Positions 34,953-44,439 of a stretch of 64,000 nt of DNA are shown piece by piece. The stretch lies in NCBI GenBank assembly GCA_020633465.1, contig JACKDN010000016.1:1-64000 (forward strand), in the 5' to 3' direction. A model generated the notes under the pieces. That model searched no databases. It was not told where the DNA came from and worked only from the letters and a program-made list of their open reading frames with translations. Each line of letters begins with the position of its first letter. Position 1 is the first letter of the stretch. A program made the position numbers and the translations under genes. Origin of the DNA: Myxococcales bacterium (lineage in GTDB: Bacteria > Myxococcota_A > Bradymonadia > UBA7976 > UBA1532).

Positions 34953-36384
34953 ATGATTCGCATCATCGCTACGCTGGCCGTGTGCCTGGCCGCGGAACCG
35001 GTCCTCGCCCAGGAGCCGTTCACGCTGACCTACGAAGGTGAGCTGAGCGATCCTCGACGGCGCGCCGATCGACGCCGATCCGCCGATGGTCTTCTGCCTG
35101 TACGACACCCCGGTGGGTGGCGCGCCGCTGTGGTCGGAGGCGCACGAGGTGCCGGTGGTCGACGGTCGCTTTTCGTGGTGCTGGGCCTCGACGCACCCAT
35201 CCCACCGCTCGGCGGCGCGATCTACGTGGGCTGGAGGTCGACGACGGCCCGGAGCTGCTGCCCGGATGCGCCGGCGGTGCGCTGCGTGCGCTCTGGGCCG
35301 ACCAGGCGCTGGACGTGTCGGGCCGCGACATCCACCCGGCGACGGTGAGCATCGGCGACCTGCGGGTGATCGACGAGGACGGCCAGTGGGTCGGCGACCC
35401 GACCGGGCTGCAGGGTCCGCCAGGGCCTCGAGGCGAGCAGGGTTGAGCCCGGTCCGCGGGCGAGCCGGGGGCGCCGGGCGCGCAGGGCGAGCCAGGGCGC
35501 CGGGCGCGCAGGGCGAGCCGGGCGCGCAGGGCGAGCCTGGGGCGCTGGGTGCGCAGGGCGAGCCGGGTCCACCGGGTCCGCCGGGCGAGCCGGGGCGCTG
35601 GGTGCGCAGGGCGAGCTAGGTCCGCTAGGTGAGCCGGGCGCTGGGTGCGCAGGGCGAGCGTCCGCAGGGGCGCACGCGCGCAGGGCAACCTAGGGCCCGC
35701 CGGGCGAGGGGGCGCGGCGCAGGGCGAGCCGGGTCCGCTGGCGAGCTGGGTGCGCTGGCGCGCAGGGCGAGCCGGGTCCGCCGGGTGAGCAGGGCGAGCT
35801 GGGCCGCAAGGCGAGCAGGGACCGCCGGCCCTGTCGACGAAGACGCGCTTCGCCCGGTACTGCGCCTGCTTCCGCGCCGCTGGCGATCGGCCTCGACGCC
35901 TGCCAGCGCGTGCTCTTCGTCACCAGCACGTTCATGCTCGGCGACCTCGGCGGCGTCGAGGGGCCGACGCGATCTGCCAGGCCCACGCCGACGGCGTCGG
36001 CCTCCGGGCACCTACAGGCCTGGATCGCGTCCTCCAACGACGACGCGCCGGTGGTCCGGTTCACCCGGTCCGCCGTGCCCTACGTCAACACCATCGGCGA
36101 GGTCGTCGCCGACGACTGGGCCGACCTCGTCGACGGTGACGCCCTGCAGGCCTCCTACGGCTACGACGAGAGCGGCGCCGTCCCCGACCTGGGCAGCGCG
36201 CGGGCACCATCTTCGCGTCGACTGCGCCCTCGGGCGCCTACCGCGGCAACAACGGCAACTGCCAGAGCTGGTCCATCATGCCGACGGGTCAACTCCGAGC
36301 GGCGCCACCATCGGCACGTCGCTCAACATCAACGTCCTCGCCGCCTGCGACCGTACGCGGCGCCTCCTCTGCGTCCAGCAGTAG
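34953..36384 (+). pseudogene. Secreted collagen-like DUF1554 protein, frame-broken
   Basis: ATG 34953 starts MIRIIATLAVCLAAEPVLAQ, a signal peptide. The next ~130 residues, read across two frame changes (FTLTYEGELS, DPPMVFCLYDTPVGGAPLWSE, AIYVGLEVDDG-like), are a beta domain of the type found at the head of myxobacterial tail-fibre-like proteins. GLQGPPGPRGEQG begins a collagen-like Gly-x-y tract spread over frames to ~35830. The C-terminal part (LFVTSTFMLGDLGGVEG, WIASSNDD, DDWADLVDGDALQA, ending CDRTRRLLCVQQ) is a DUF1554 lectin-like domain (TxxxFxGxxGG start and C-x-LYC-like end). An intact protein would be ~475 residues. At least eight frame changes. Confidence 0.7.
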
Positions 36385-36415
36385 CGTCCCGCGAGCCGCC
36401 GTCGCGGCGCGGCGC

Positions 36416-37423
36416 TCAGCCGTCGACCGCTGCCCGGCGCACCCGATCCATGATCGCGACGCCCAGCCCCGCGAGGGGGCAGGGCAGGACGTCCACGCCG
36501 GCGTGTCCGGCGGCGTCGAGGGCGCGCAGGGTGGCGAACAGCGCGGCGGCGGTGGCGGTGAGATCGCCGTCGGGGGCGAGCGTGACGACCTCGCCGTAGG
36601 CCTCGGTGCCCGCCGGGGGCGGCCCCGCGAGCACCAGCAGCGCGCGGTCGGGCGCGGGGGTGAGCGCGTCCGGCGTGAGCAACCTCAGCGGCGTCCTGGT
36701 CGCGTAGTGCCGCGCGAGCTGCCCCGGCGCCAGCGGGCGCTCGAGCACGCGCACGCCCTCGGCGATCGGGCCGATGACCGCCTCGAGGTCGGCCCGCGGG
36801 ATGCCGCCGGGCCGCAGGAGCGTGGGTCGGTCGTCCAGCAACGACACGATGGTCGACTCGAGGCCGATGGCGCAGGGGCCGCCGTCGAGGATCAGGTCGA
36901 CCGCGTCGCCGAGCTGGTCGGCGACGTGCGCGGCGGTGGTGGGCGAGACGTAGCCGAAGGGGTTGGCGCTGGGCGCGGCCACCGGCACGCCGGCCGCCCG
37001 CAGCACCGCGCGCGTCACCGGGTGCCGCGGCACGCGCACCGCCACCGAGGGCAGGCCCGAGGTCACCAGGTCGGGCACCGTCGGGCGCCGCGGCAGCACC
37101 AGCGTCAGCGGGCCGGGCCAGAAGGCCGCGGTCAGCCGCGCGAAGTGCGTCCGCGCGTCGTCGATCTGCGCGAGCGCCGCCACCGCGTCCGCGTCGGGCA
37201 CGTGCACGATGAGCGGATCGAAGCGCGGGCGGCCCTTGACCTCGAAGATGCGCGCCACCGCCTGCGCGTCGGTCGCGTTCGCGCCCAGCCCGTAGACCGT
37301 CTCGGTGGGCAGCGCCACCAGCAGCCCGGCGCGCAGCGCCGTGGCGGCCTCGGCCACCGCGCGCAAGTCGCTCCCATCGAGCACACGGGGGTGGTCCGGA
37401 CCGTTCTCGGGCACGCGCTTCAC
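36416..37423 (-). CDS. tsaC: L-threonylcarbamoyladenylate synthase (TsaC/Sua5)
   Basis: A 335-residue protein. Residues ~20-200 form the YrdC/TsaC core: VALPTETVYGLGANATDAQAV, IFEVKGRPRFDPLIVHV, FWPGPLTLVL, VAVRVPRHPV, PVAAPSANPFGYVSPTTAAHV, STIVSLLDDRPTLLRPGGI. Residues ~225-335 are the Sua5 extension, so this is the longer Sua5-type enzyme. It makes threonylcarbamoyl-AMP from Thr, bicarbonate and ATP for the t6A37 tRNA modification. Normally essential, and this gene is intact in contrast to its left neighbours. Alone on its strand between the broken collagen-like gene and the SDR gene. Confidence 0.95.
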   Translation of the reverse strand: MKRVPENGPDHPRVLDGSDLRAVAEAATALRAGLLVALPTETVYGLGANATDAQAVARIFEVKGRPRFDPLIVHVPDADAVAALAQIDDARTHFARLTAAFWPGPLTLVLPRRPTVPDLVTSGLPSVAVRVPRHPVTRAVLRAAGVPVAAPSANPFGYVSPTTAAHVADQLGDAVDLILDGGPCAIGLESTIVSLLDDRPTLLRPGGIPRADLEAVIGPIAEGVRVLERPLAPGQLARHYATRTPLRLLTPDALTPAPDRALLVLAGPPPAGTEAYGEVVTLAPDGDLTATAAALFATLRALDAAGHAGVDVLPCPLAGLGVAIMDRVRRAAVDG

Positions 37424-37514
37424 TCCGAATCCAATGGGCGGTCAGCGTTCAGCTCTCGGCCCCGCCGGGATGCGCCGACGGCTCGTCCCGGCCCGGGCGC
37501 CTCGGTTCGCAGAC

Positions 37515-37544
37515 CGTGCCCGTGCCCGTGCACGTGCCCGTGCC
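37515..37544. repeat. Hexanucleotide tandem repeat (CGTGCC x5, one variant)
   Basis: Two CGTGCC units, one CGTGCA, then two more CGTGCC, in the ~160-base gap between the SDR gene's 3' end (37584) and the TsaC start (37423). It lies upstream of tsaC on the minus strand and so could sit in its leader. No other feature was seen in the gap. Confidence 0.6.
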
Positions 37545-37583
37545 CGATCCTGGGCAGTCGGGCTGCCCGCGGCGCACACCCCC

Positions 37584-38477
37584 TCACCCCAGGTACCGCA
37601 CGCCGGTCGCGTCCTCGGCCGCCGTCCACAGCCGCTGCGCCACGTCCTCGTCCTTCGCCGCGCCCCCCACGTGCGCCGGCTTGGGGTAGCCCCACACCTC
37701 GGCGACGCCGCCCGGCCCATAGTAGCCGCCCGGCTCGGCCTCGGGCGCCGTCGCGGCGAACAGCTGCGGCAGCGCGCCCTGATCGGCCGACATCGCGAAG
37801 CGCGTCGCGAAGGCCAGGAAGCCGCTGTGCCGCTGCAGATCGGTGCGCGTGCCGCCCGGGTGCGCGGCGTAGGACGTCACGCTGGAGTTCGCCGCGCTCA
37901 GCCGCCGCTGCAGCGCGCGCGCGAACATCAGGCAGGCCAGCTTGCTCTGCTGATAGGCCCGCCACGCGCGGTACTTCTTCTCGCCCGTGAAGCTGTCGAA
38001 GTCGATGCGCGCGCCGACGTGCGCCAGGCTGCTCAGCGTCACCACCCGCGCCGCCGGCGCCGCCTCGAGCAGGTCGAGCACTCGCCCGGTCAGCGCGAAG
38101 TGGCCCAGGTAGTTCACCCCGATCTGCAGCTCGAAGCCGTCCTCGGTGCGCCCGAACGGCGGGATCATCACGCCGGCGTTGTTCATCAGCACGTCGACGT
38201 GGTCCGTCGCCGTGTGCAGCGCCTCGGCGAACGCCTCGACCGACCGCAGGCTGGCCAGATCGAGCGCCAGCAGCTCGACGCTGCCCGCCGGCGCGTCCGC
38301 CGCGATGCGGTCGCGCGCGGTCTGCCCGCGCTGGGGATCGCGGCAGGCCATGATCACCCGCGCGCCGCGGTGAGCCAGGGCCTTCGCCGACGCGAAGCCG
38401 AGCCCGGCGTTGGCGCCGGTGATCACGATCACGCGGCCGGTCTGGTCGGGGATGTCGGCGGCGGTCCAGCGGCTCAT
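37584..38477 (-). CDS. Short-chain dehydrogenase/reductase
   Basis: A 297-residue classical SDR. VIVITGANAGLGFASAKAL at ~14-32 is the TGxxxGxG NAD(P) site. VIMACRDPQRG places Arg after strand 2 (NADPH preference). LMNNAGVMIPPF is the NNAG motif, LSSLAHVGARID holds the catalytic Ser, and YQQSKLACLMFARAL gives the Tyr-x3-Lys pair. Similarity is closest to retinol-dehydrogenase/protochlorophyllide-reductase-like SDRs by motif pattern. Substrate unknown. A GGAG precedes ATG 38477. It lies 59 bases downstream of hemN on the same strand and could be co-transcribed. Confidence 0.93.
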   Translation of the reverse strand: MSRWTAADIPDQTGRVIVITGANAGLGFASAKALAHRGARVIMACRDPQRGQTARDRIAADAPAGSVELLALDLASLRSVEAFAEALHTATDHVDVLMNNAGVMIPPFGRTEDGFELQIGVNYLGHFALTGRVLDLLEAAPAARVVTLSSLAHVGARIDFDSFTGEKKYRAWRAYQQSKLACLMFARALQRRLSAANSSVTSYAAHPGGTRTDLQRHSGFLAFATRFAMSADQGALPQLFAATAPEAEPGGYYGPGGVAEVWGYPKPAHVGGAAKDEDVAQRLWTAAEDATGVRYLG

Positions 38478-38536
38478 GCGTCACTCCGTCCTCGGTGCGA
38501 CGCATGGATGCCAGGAAAGCGCGCGGCGCGCCACCG

Positions 38537-39943
38537 TCACACGGTGCGTGAGAACACCGACTTCTTCGCCTCGGCGTACTTGGCCCAGTAGTACGTGTCG
38601 AAGCACATCGCCAGGTTGCGCACGAACAGCTCGCCCTCGGGCGTGGCCTCGACGCTGCCGGCGTCGAGGCGCACCAGCCCTTCGTCGGCCAGCGGTCGCA
38701 GGCGCTCGAGCGCGTCGCTGAAGACCGTGTGGTCGGCGTGGCCGTGGGCGCGCGCGACCGCGTCGAGGTTCACCCGGAAGTTGCACATCAGCCGGTGGAT
38801 GGCGTCGCGGCGCAGCTCGTCCTCGGGCGTGCGCTCGACGCCGCGGTAGATGGGCAGCTCGCCCGCGTCGATGGCCTCGGTGTAGCGCGACAGCTTCTTG
38901 TGGTTCTGCAGGTAGGCGCCGCGCATGTCGCCGATGGCCGAGATGCCCAGGCCCAGCACGTCGTCGGCGGGGATGACGGTGTAGCCCTGGAAGTTGCGGC
39001 GCAGCGTGCCGGCGATGCGCGCGCGGCCCAGCTCGTCGTCGGGCTTGGCGAAGTGATCCATGCCGATGGGCACGTAGCCCGCGGCCAGGAAGCGCTCGCG
39101 CGCGATGGCGAACAGCCCCAGCTTGTCCTGGGGATCGGGCAGCGCGGTCAGGTCGATGCGGTTCTGGTGGCCGCGCCCGTCGGGCACGTAGGCGAAGCTG
39201 TAGACGGCGGCGCGATCGGCGCCGAGGGCGATGGCCTGATCGACGGTGGCCTCGAACGACCGCCCCGTCTGGTGCGGCAGCCCGTAGATGAGGTCGACGT
39301 TCAGCCCGCGGTACCCGCGCTCGCGCGCGTGCTCCATGATGCGCGCGGTCTGCTCGATGGTCTGGACGCGCCCGATGGCCTCCTGCACGTCCCGCGTGAA
39401 GTCCTGCACGCCCAGCGACATGCGGTTGAAGCCCAGATCGGCCAGCGCATCGACGTGCTCCGGCCGGGTGACGCGCGGATCGACCTCCACCGCCAGCTCG
39501 GCCCCCTCGATCACCTCGAAGTGGGCGAACAGGTGCTGCAGCAGATCGGTCAGCTGCGCGGGCGAGAAGTAGGTCGGCGTGCCCCCGCCGAGGTGCAGCT
39601 GGGCGATCTGGCGCCGGTTGGGCAGCCGCGACGCGATGAGCTCGATCTCCCGCTTCAGCAGCCCCAGGTAGGGCGACGCCGGCTCCTTGTCGGGCGAGAT
39701 GATCACGTGGCAGCCGCAGAAGTGGCAGCGCTTCTCGCAGAAGGGCAGGTGGACGTAGATCGACAGCGGGCCCTCGCCGGCGTCGGCGGCGGCGAGGTGG
39801 TTCTCGGCCACCTGCGCGTCGACGCCGGTGTGGAACTCGACCGCGGTGGGATAGCTGGTGTAGCGCGGCCCCGGCTTGTCGTGCTTCTGCAGCAGGGCGG
39901 CGATGCGGTCGCGGTCTTGGAGGGCGGTGGCGGTCACGGTCAT
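38537..39943 (-). CDS. hemN: Oxygen-independent coproporphyrinogen III oxidase (HemN)
   Basis: A 468-residue radical-SAM enzyme. YVHLPFCEKRCHFCGCHVIIS at ~68-88 carries the CxxxCxxC 4Fe-4S site plus the extra Cys typical of true HemN. Next come LHLGGGTPTYFSPAQL, EVDPRVTRPEHVDAL, GFNRMSLGVQDF and GLNVDLIYGLPHQT, and the C-terminal HemN domain with NFQGYTVIPADDVLGLGISAIGDM. The length matches E. coli HemN (457). It decarboxylates coproporphyrinogen III to protoporphyrinogen IX in haem synthesis without oxygen. Intact, divergent from the outer-membrane-like gene over ~220 bases. Confidence 0.96.
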   Translation of the reverse strand: MTVTATALQDRDRIAALLQKHDKPGPRYTSYPTAVEFHTGVDAQVAENHLAAADAGEGPLSIYVHLPFCEKRCHFCGCHVIISPDKEPASPYLGLLKREIELIASRLPNRRQIAQLHLGGGTPTYFSPAQLTDLLQHLFAHFEVIEGAELAVEVDPRVTRPEHVDALADLGFNRMSLGVQDFTRDVQEAIGRVQTIEQTARIMEHARERGYRGLNVDLIYGLPHQTGRSFEATVDQAIALGADRAAVYSFAYVPDGRGHQNRIDLTALPDPQDKLGLFAIARERFLAAGYVPIGMDHFAKPDDELGRARIAGTLRRNFQGYTVIPADDVLGLGISAIGDMRGAYLQNHKKLSRYTEAIDAGELPIYRGVERTPEDELRRDAIHRLMCNFRVNLDAVARAHGHADHTVFSDALERLRPLADEGLVRLDAGSVEATPEGELFVRNLAMCFDTYYWAKYAEAKKSVFSRTV

Positions 39944-40164
39944 GCGGTTCGCTCCGATCGGCGCTGCGCGGCCGACGAGGGCCCCGTGGGGGCCGTACGG
40001 GGTGGCGCGTCAGCAAGGTGCGTACCGCACCCCCGGCGGCATCACAACGAGGATGGCCCGCTACCGCGCGGTGACGATTCGGGCCGGGCGGGTTCGGCAT
40101 GTTACCGCATGGTGATCGCGGGCGAACGCGCGACCCGCCGGCCCGTCGTGGCATCCTCGGCCCC

Positions 40165-41262
40165 ATGCTGCGCCCCCACCCGCTGCTCGCCCTGCTGTTG
40201 CTCGCCGGCCCCGCCCAGGCGGCGCCGCCCCCCGCCGAGGTGGCCGCCGAGGCACAGCCGCCCGCCGACGGCGCGGGGCGTCGCGCCGCGGCCGCGGCCA
40301 CCGCCGTGGCGCCGGGCCTCGTCGTGCACGGCGCCGGTCACTTCGTCCGCGGCGAGACGCAGACCGGCTGGCGACTGCTGGCCGCCGAGGGCATCGGCCT
40401 GGGCTCGGCCGCCGGCGGCGTCGTCGGCCTGGCGGTCACCGGCGCCTCGCCGCGCACGATGCCGGTGTTCGCGTGGATGATGATCCACGGCGTCGGCCTC
40501 TTCGGCGTGTCGTACCTGGCCGACATCTACGGCAGCGTCGCGGGCCCCGACGGCGGCGGGCGACCGGTGCGGCGGGCCCCCTGGTTGGCCCTCGAGCTGG
40601 GCCACCGCTTCGTCTACGACCCCATCTTCGACTACGGCCACCTGGCGGTGGTGGGCGCCGAGTGGCGCCACGCCTTCTTCGCCCTCGAGGCCGAGGGCCT
40701 CCTGGCCGCGGACGACGACAACCAGCGGGTGCGGCTGGCCCCGCGCTTTCGCCTCTTGGGCCCGCGCCCCGATCGGCCGGCGGACGACGGGGGCTTCGTC
40801 GATCTGCGCAGCGCCCTCGTCTGGCACCGCTACGGCACCGAGCGCTTCTCGATGACGCTGCTGGACGTCGCCGCGCGCGGCCGCCTGGATCTGCATCACG
40901 TCGGCCGCACGCTGCGCGGCGCCTTCGCCGAGGCCGAGCTGGGCATCGCCGCCGGCGCGACGAAGCACGAGGGCTTCGACGCCGAGCCCGAGGAGCTGCT
41001 GTTGGGCGGCTTCGCCTTCGGCCTGTACCTGGGCCACGCGCGCGACGGCTGGGGCGAGGTGGCGCTGGGCTACGATCACCGGCACGACGGCTACGCGGCG
41101 GGGCTGAAGGCGGTGGGGCTGGGCAGCGGCGTGGCGGGGCACTTCACGATCGACGCGCGCCTGGGCGTGTCCGGGCCGTGGGGCGTCGGCCTGGAGGGGG
41201 CGGTCGGATCGGCTTGGTTGGGCGGCGTCTCGCTGCTCTACCGCGCGGGAGGGGAGCGATGA
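40165..41262 (+). CDS. Exported protein, probable outer-membrane beta-barrel
   Basis: A 365-residue protein starting MLRPHPLLALLLLAGPAQAAPPP (signal peptide). An Ala-rich stretch follows, then a hydrophobic region (~75-140: GIGLGSAAGGVVGLAVTG, MPVFAWMMIHGVGLFGVSYLADIYG) and a C-terminal ~220 residues of alternating polar/hydrophobic strands (LALELGHRFVYD, HAFFALEAEGLLA, VALGYDHRHDGYAAGLKAVGLG, FTIDARLGV, VGSAWLGGVSLLYR) typical of an outer-membrane barrel. Family not recognised. The frame is open further upstream, but ATG 40165 fits the signal peptide. ATGA overlap with the metallophosphoesterase gene. Confidence 0.78.
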   Translation: MLRPHPLLALLLLAGPAQAAPPPAEVAAEAQPPADGAGRRAAAAATAVAPGLVVHGAGHFVRGETQTGWRLLAAEGIGLGSAAGGVVGLAVTGASPRTMPVFAWMMIHGVGLFGVSYLADIYGSVAGPDGGGRPVRRAPWLALELGHRFVYDPIFDYGHLAVVGAEWRHAFFALEAEGLLAADDDNQRVRLAPRFRLLGPRPDRPADDGGFVDLRSALVWHRYGTERFSMTLLDVAARGRLDLHHVGRTLRGAFAEAELGIAAGATKHEGFDAEPEELLLGGFAFGLYLGHARDGWGEVALGYDHRHDGYAAGLKAVGLGSGVAGHFTIDARLGVSGPWGVGLEGAVGSAWLGGVSLLYRAGGER

Positions 41263-42341
41263 GGACCGTCGTGTGCGTCGCGGCGCTGCTGTGGAGCGCC
41301 GGCTGCGTCGAGGTGGCCGAGGAGCGCGCGAAGAACGAGGATCGCATCGGGCGGCGCGCCGCGCACGGGCTGACCGTGCAGGTGGACGAGGGCCTCGCCG
41401 CGGTGCGCGCGCTCGAGGCGGATCGCGTCGAGCTCTGGGCTCAGGCGCCGACCCTGACCGTGCGCCTCACCGCGGCCGAGGCGGGCCCGTGGACGCTGGA
41501 TCTGCGCAACGCCATGCCCGACGCGGTGCTCGAGGGGGCCCCCGCGCGGCCGATCGGGCGCAGCGTGCCCACGCATCGGTCGTGGCGGGTCGACGTGCCG
41601 GCGGGCGAGACGACGCTGCGCATCGCGCCGCCCGACGCCGAGGATCCCAGCCCCTGGACCTTCGTGGCCTTCGCCGACGTCCAGGACCGGCTCGACGGCG
41701 TGCAGGACCTGTTCGGTCGCATGGCCACCGAGCCCGGCGTGCGCTTCGGCCTGATCAGCGGCGATCTGACCGAGCAGGGCGACGCCTCGACCCTGCGCCG
41801 CTTCCAGCGCAACATGGAGACGCTGCCCTTCCCCCTGTTCGCCACCCTCGGCAACCACGAGCTGGGCGCGGACACCGCCTCGCCCCCCTTCCACCGCCTG
41901 TTCGGGCGGGGCAGCTTCAGCTTCGCGTACCGCGGCGTGCGCTTCACGCTGCTGGACTCGGCCAGCGCGACCCTGGCCCCCCGCACCTACGACAAGCTCG
42001 ATCGCTGGCTCGCAGCCGGCCGCGACGACCTGCACCTGGCGATGATGCACATCCCGCCGCTGGACGCCTTCGGCCTGCGCAACGGCGCCTTCGCCAGCCG
42101 CGGCGAGGCCCACAAGCTGCTGGGCCTGCTGGCGCGCGCGGGCGTGGACGTTACCGTCTATGGCCACGTCCACACCTTCAAGGCCTACACGAACGTCGGC
42201 ATCGACGCCTACATCACCGGCGGCGGCGGGGCCATCCCCGAGCGCCTCGACGGCATCGGCCGCCACTTCATGACCTTCCGGGCCGAGCCGGCCCTGGCCC
42301 GCATCGTGCCCGGCGTCGTCCGCATCTTCCCGGCGGACTGA
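41259..42341 (+). CDS. Calcineurin-like metallophosphoesterase lipoprotein
   Basis: A 360-residue protein starting MRTVVCVAALLWSAGCVEV (lipoprotein-like signal). Residues ~130-345 carry the metallophosphoesterase blocks: FADVQDR (D-x-Q, where D-x-H is usual), LISGDLTEQGD (GDxxxxG), ATLGNHELGAD (GNHE), MMHIPPLDAFG (the His of block 4) and YGHVHTFKAY (GHxH). Block 1 has Gln in place of His. The rest is complete. Exported enzymes of this fold cleave phosphate mono- or diesters in the periplasm. Translationally coupled (ATGA) to the barrel-like protein upstream. Confidence 0.9.
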   Translation: MRTVVCVAALLWSAGCVEVAEERAKNEDRIGRRAAHGLTVQVDEGLAAVRALEADRVELWAQAPTLTVRLTAAEAGPWTLDLRNAMPDAVLEGAPARPIGRSVPTHRSWRVDVPAGETTLRIAPPDAEDPSPWTFVAFADVQDRLDGVQDLFGRMATEPGVRFGLISGDLTEQGDASTLRRFQRNMETLPFPLFATLGNHELGADTASPPFHRLFGRGSFSFAYRGVRFTLLDSASATLAPRTYDKLDRWLAAGRDDLHLAMMHIPPLDAFGLRNGAFASRGEAHKLLGLLARAGVDVTVYGHVHTFKAYTNVGIDAYITGGGGAIPERLDGIGRHFMTFRAEPALARIVPGVVRIFPAD

Positions 42342-42402
42342 TCCCGTTATCGCGTCCACCCCCTCGGCTTGCCCTTTGAACGTCGACACCCAGAATGGGG
42401 CC

Positions 42403-44368
42403 GTGCGCGTCCTCGGACCCATCGCGATCGGCCTGGCCCTCGGGTGTGCGGGCTGTGGCGCCGCGCCGCCGGCCCCGCCGCCGCCCGCCCCGCGTGGGCC
42501 CTCGGTGGCCGAGGTGGTGGGCCGGCTGCCCGAGGCGCCGCCGGCGCGCCCGCTGGGCGAACTGGTGGCGGCCCGGCTGACCGCGCTGCGCGCCGCCGAC
42601 GCGGACGGGGCGCGCCTGCTGCCCCGGTCTGGGGCGCCGGGCCGCCGCGCTTCGTCGACGCCGCGGGCCCCACCGCCGACGCCGACGCGCTGCGCGCCTT
42701 GTGCGCGGGCCTGGTGGACGAGGCCCTGCCGCCGGACGCCGTGCCCTGCGCCGCGTTCGAGGCGGCGCTGCAGGCGGTGACGGCGCGCGGCCGAGCGTTG
42801 GAGGGCACACCGGCCCCGCTCGACGCGGCGGATCGCGCCATCCTGAGCGCGGCGCTGGGGCCCGAGAACCTGTCCGCCGCCCTCGACGCGCGCGGGCAGC
42901 TGCGCCTGGGCGTCGTCGCCCGGGCCATCGGGCCGCGCGCCACCACGCCGGGGGCCGTCGCCCGCTGGGCGGCGGTGCGCGACGGGCGCGACGCGGCGCT
43001 CGCCGAGCTCGAGCTGGCCGGCTTTCGCGTCGGGCTGGCGTATGGCTGGCTGCTGCGGGGCCGCTACGCCGAGGCGCACCACCCGGGCCGAGAGCGCGCG
43101 GCGCGCCTACGTCGACCGCGTGCTGGCGCGCGGGGCGCGGCGCGCGGGCCGGGCGCCCGGGAGCGCGCCCGCCCGCCCGACTGGCCCGCCCGGGCCGAGG
43201 ACGCCCCGTGCTGGTCATGCAGCAGGTGCTGCGCTGGCTGCGCACCCGCCCGACCGCCGAGGTCATCGCGGCGCTGCGGCGCGCGGGGTGATCAGTACGC
43301 CGGGCTGATCGCGGCGCACGCGCGCTACCGGGCGCTGGTGGCGGCGGGGGCTTCGCGTCGGTGCCGGACGCGCTGGGCAAGGCCCGGCGCGGGGGGCGCC
43401 ACGCGGCGGTGCCGGCGCTGCGCGCGCGGCTGGCGCAGGAGGGCTTCGCGGCGGCCGCGGAGGGGGCGCCGGATCGCTTCGACCGCGCCTTGGTCGACGC
43501 GCTGGCGCGGTTCCAGCGGGCCCATCAGCTGCGCCCGGCCCCGATGGTGGGGCGCGGCACGCGGCGGGCGCTGCGCGTGGGCGCGGCCGAGAAGCTGGCG
43601 CGGGTGGCGGCGGCGCTCGAGGCGCGGCGCGCGGCCCTGCGGCGCCCGGCGCGGTACGTCGAGATCAACATCCCCGACTACCACGTCGAGCTGTGGCGGG
43701 ACGGCGTGCGGTTGGAGCGCATCCCGGTGGTGGTGGGCAGCAGCAAGCGGGTGTGGGAGCCGGGCGGCTTCGAGCGCCCCAACGCGACGCCGACGCTGCA
43801 CGCCGAGATCACCCACGTGATCTACAACCCCCACTGGAACATCCCCTCTCGCATCCTCGAGGAGGAGATCCTCGACGACGAGGCCCGCGCGCTGCCGAAC
43901 GACGAGCAGATCGCGTGGCTGGAAGAGAAGGGCTACGAGGTGCAGCGCCCGGGCACGCGTTGGCAGTACGTGCGGCAGGTGGCCGGGCCGGGCAACCCGC
44001 TGGGCAAGGTGAAGATCCTGTTCCCCAACCCCCACGACGTGTACCTGCACGACACGCCCGCCCGCGGCCACTTCGCGCGGCCGGTGCGCGCGTACAGCCA
44101 CGGCTGTGTGCGGGTGGAGTCACCCCTGCAGCTGGCGCAGGCCATCCTGACCGAGGACGGCCAGTACGACGCCCGCCAGGTGCGGCGCTGGCTGCGCGAC
44201 GACGAGCCGCGCTCGGTGGTGCTGCGCGAGCCGATCCCCATCTTCGTCGAGTACGTGCCGGTCCGTGTCGACGAGGACGGGCATGCCTGGTTCCTGCGAG
44301 ACGTCTACGAGCGGGGCTTCGACGTGGTGATCGACGCGCCCGGCCTCGGCACCCCGGGCGGCAGCTGA
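42403..44368 (+). pseudogene. Murein L,D-transpeptidase (YcbB/LdtD-like), frame-broken in the N-terminal half
   Basis: GTG 42403 starts a lipoprotein signal (VRVLGPIAIGLALGCAGC). The protein then passes through at least three frame changes (~42630, ~43090, ~43300) before the long C-terminal frame from 43361. The N-terminal half (FVDAAGPTADADALRALCAGLV, AAILSAALGPENLSAAL-like) matches the extended N-domain of YcbB-type enzymes. A peptidoglycan-binding segment (DALARFQRAHQLRPAPMVGRG) precedes the YkuD domain: YVEINIPDYHVELWRDGV, PHWNIPSRILEEEIL, and the catalytic YSHGCVRVESPLQLAQ. The family makes 3-3 cross-links in peptidoglycan. With the frame restored it would be ~655 residues. Confidence 0.78.
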
Positions 44369-44439
44369 TCCTCGGCGCAGCGCGGTTGCGCTGGCAGCGA
44401 ACAGCGGCGACGGTGTCATTGAACGACGGGGGGACTTCG

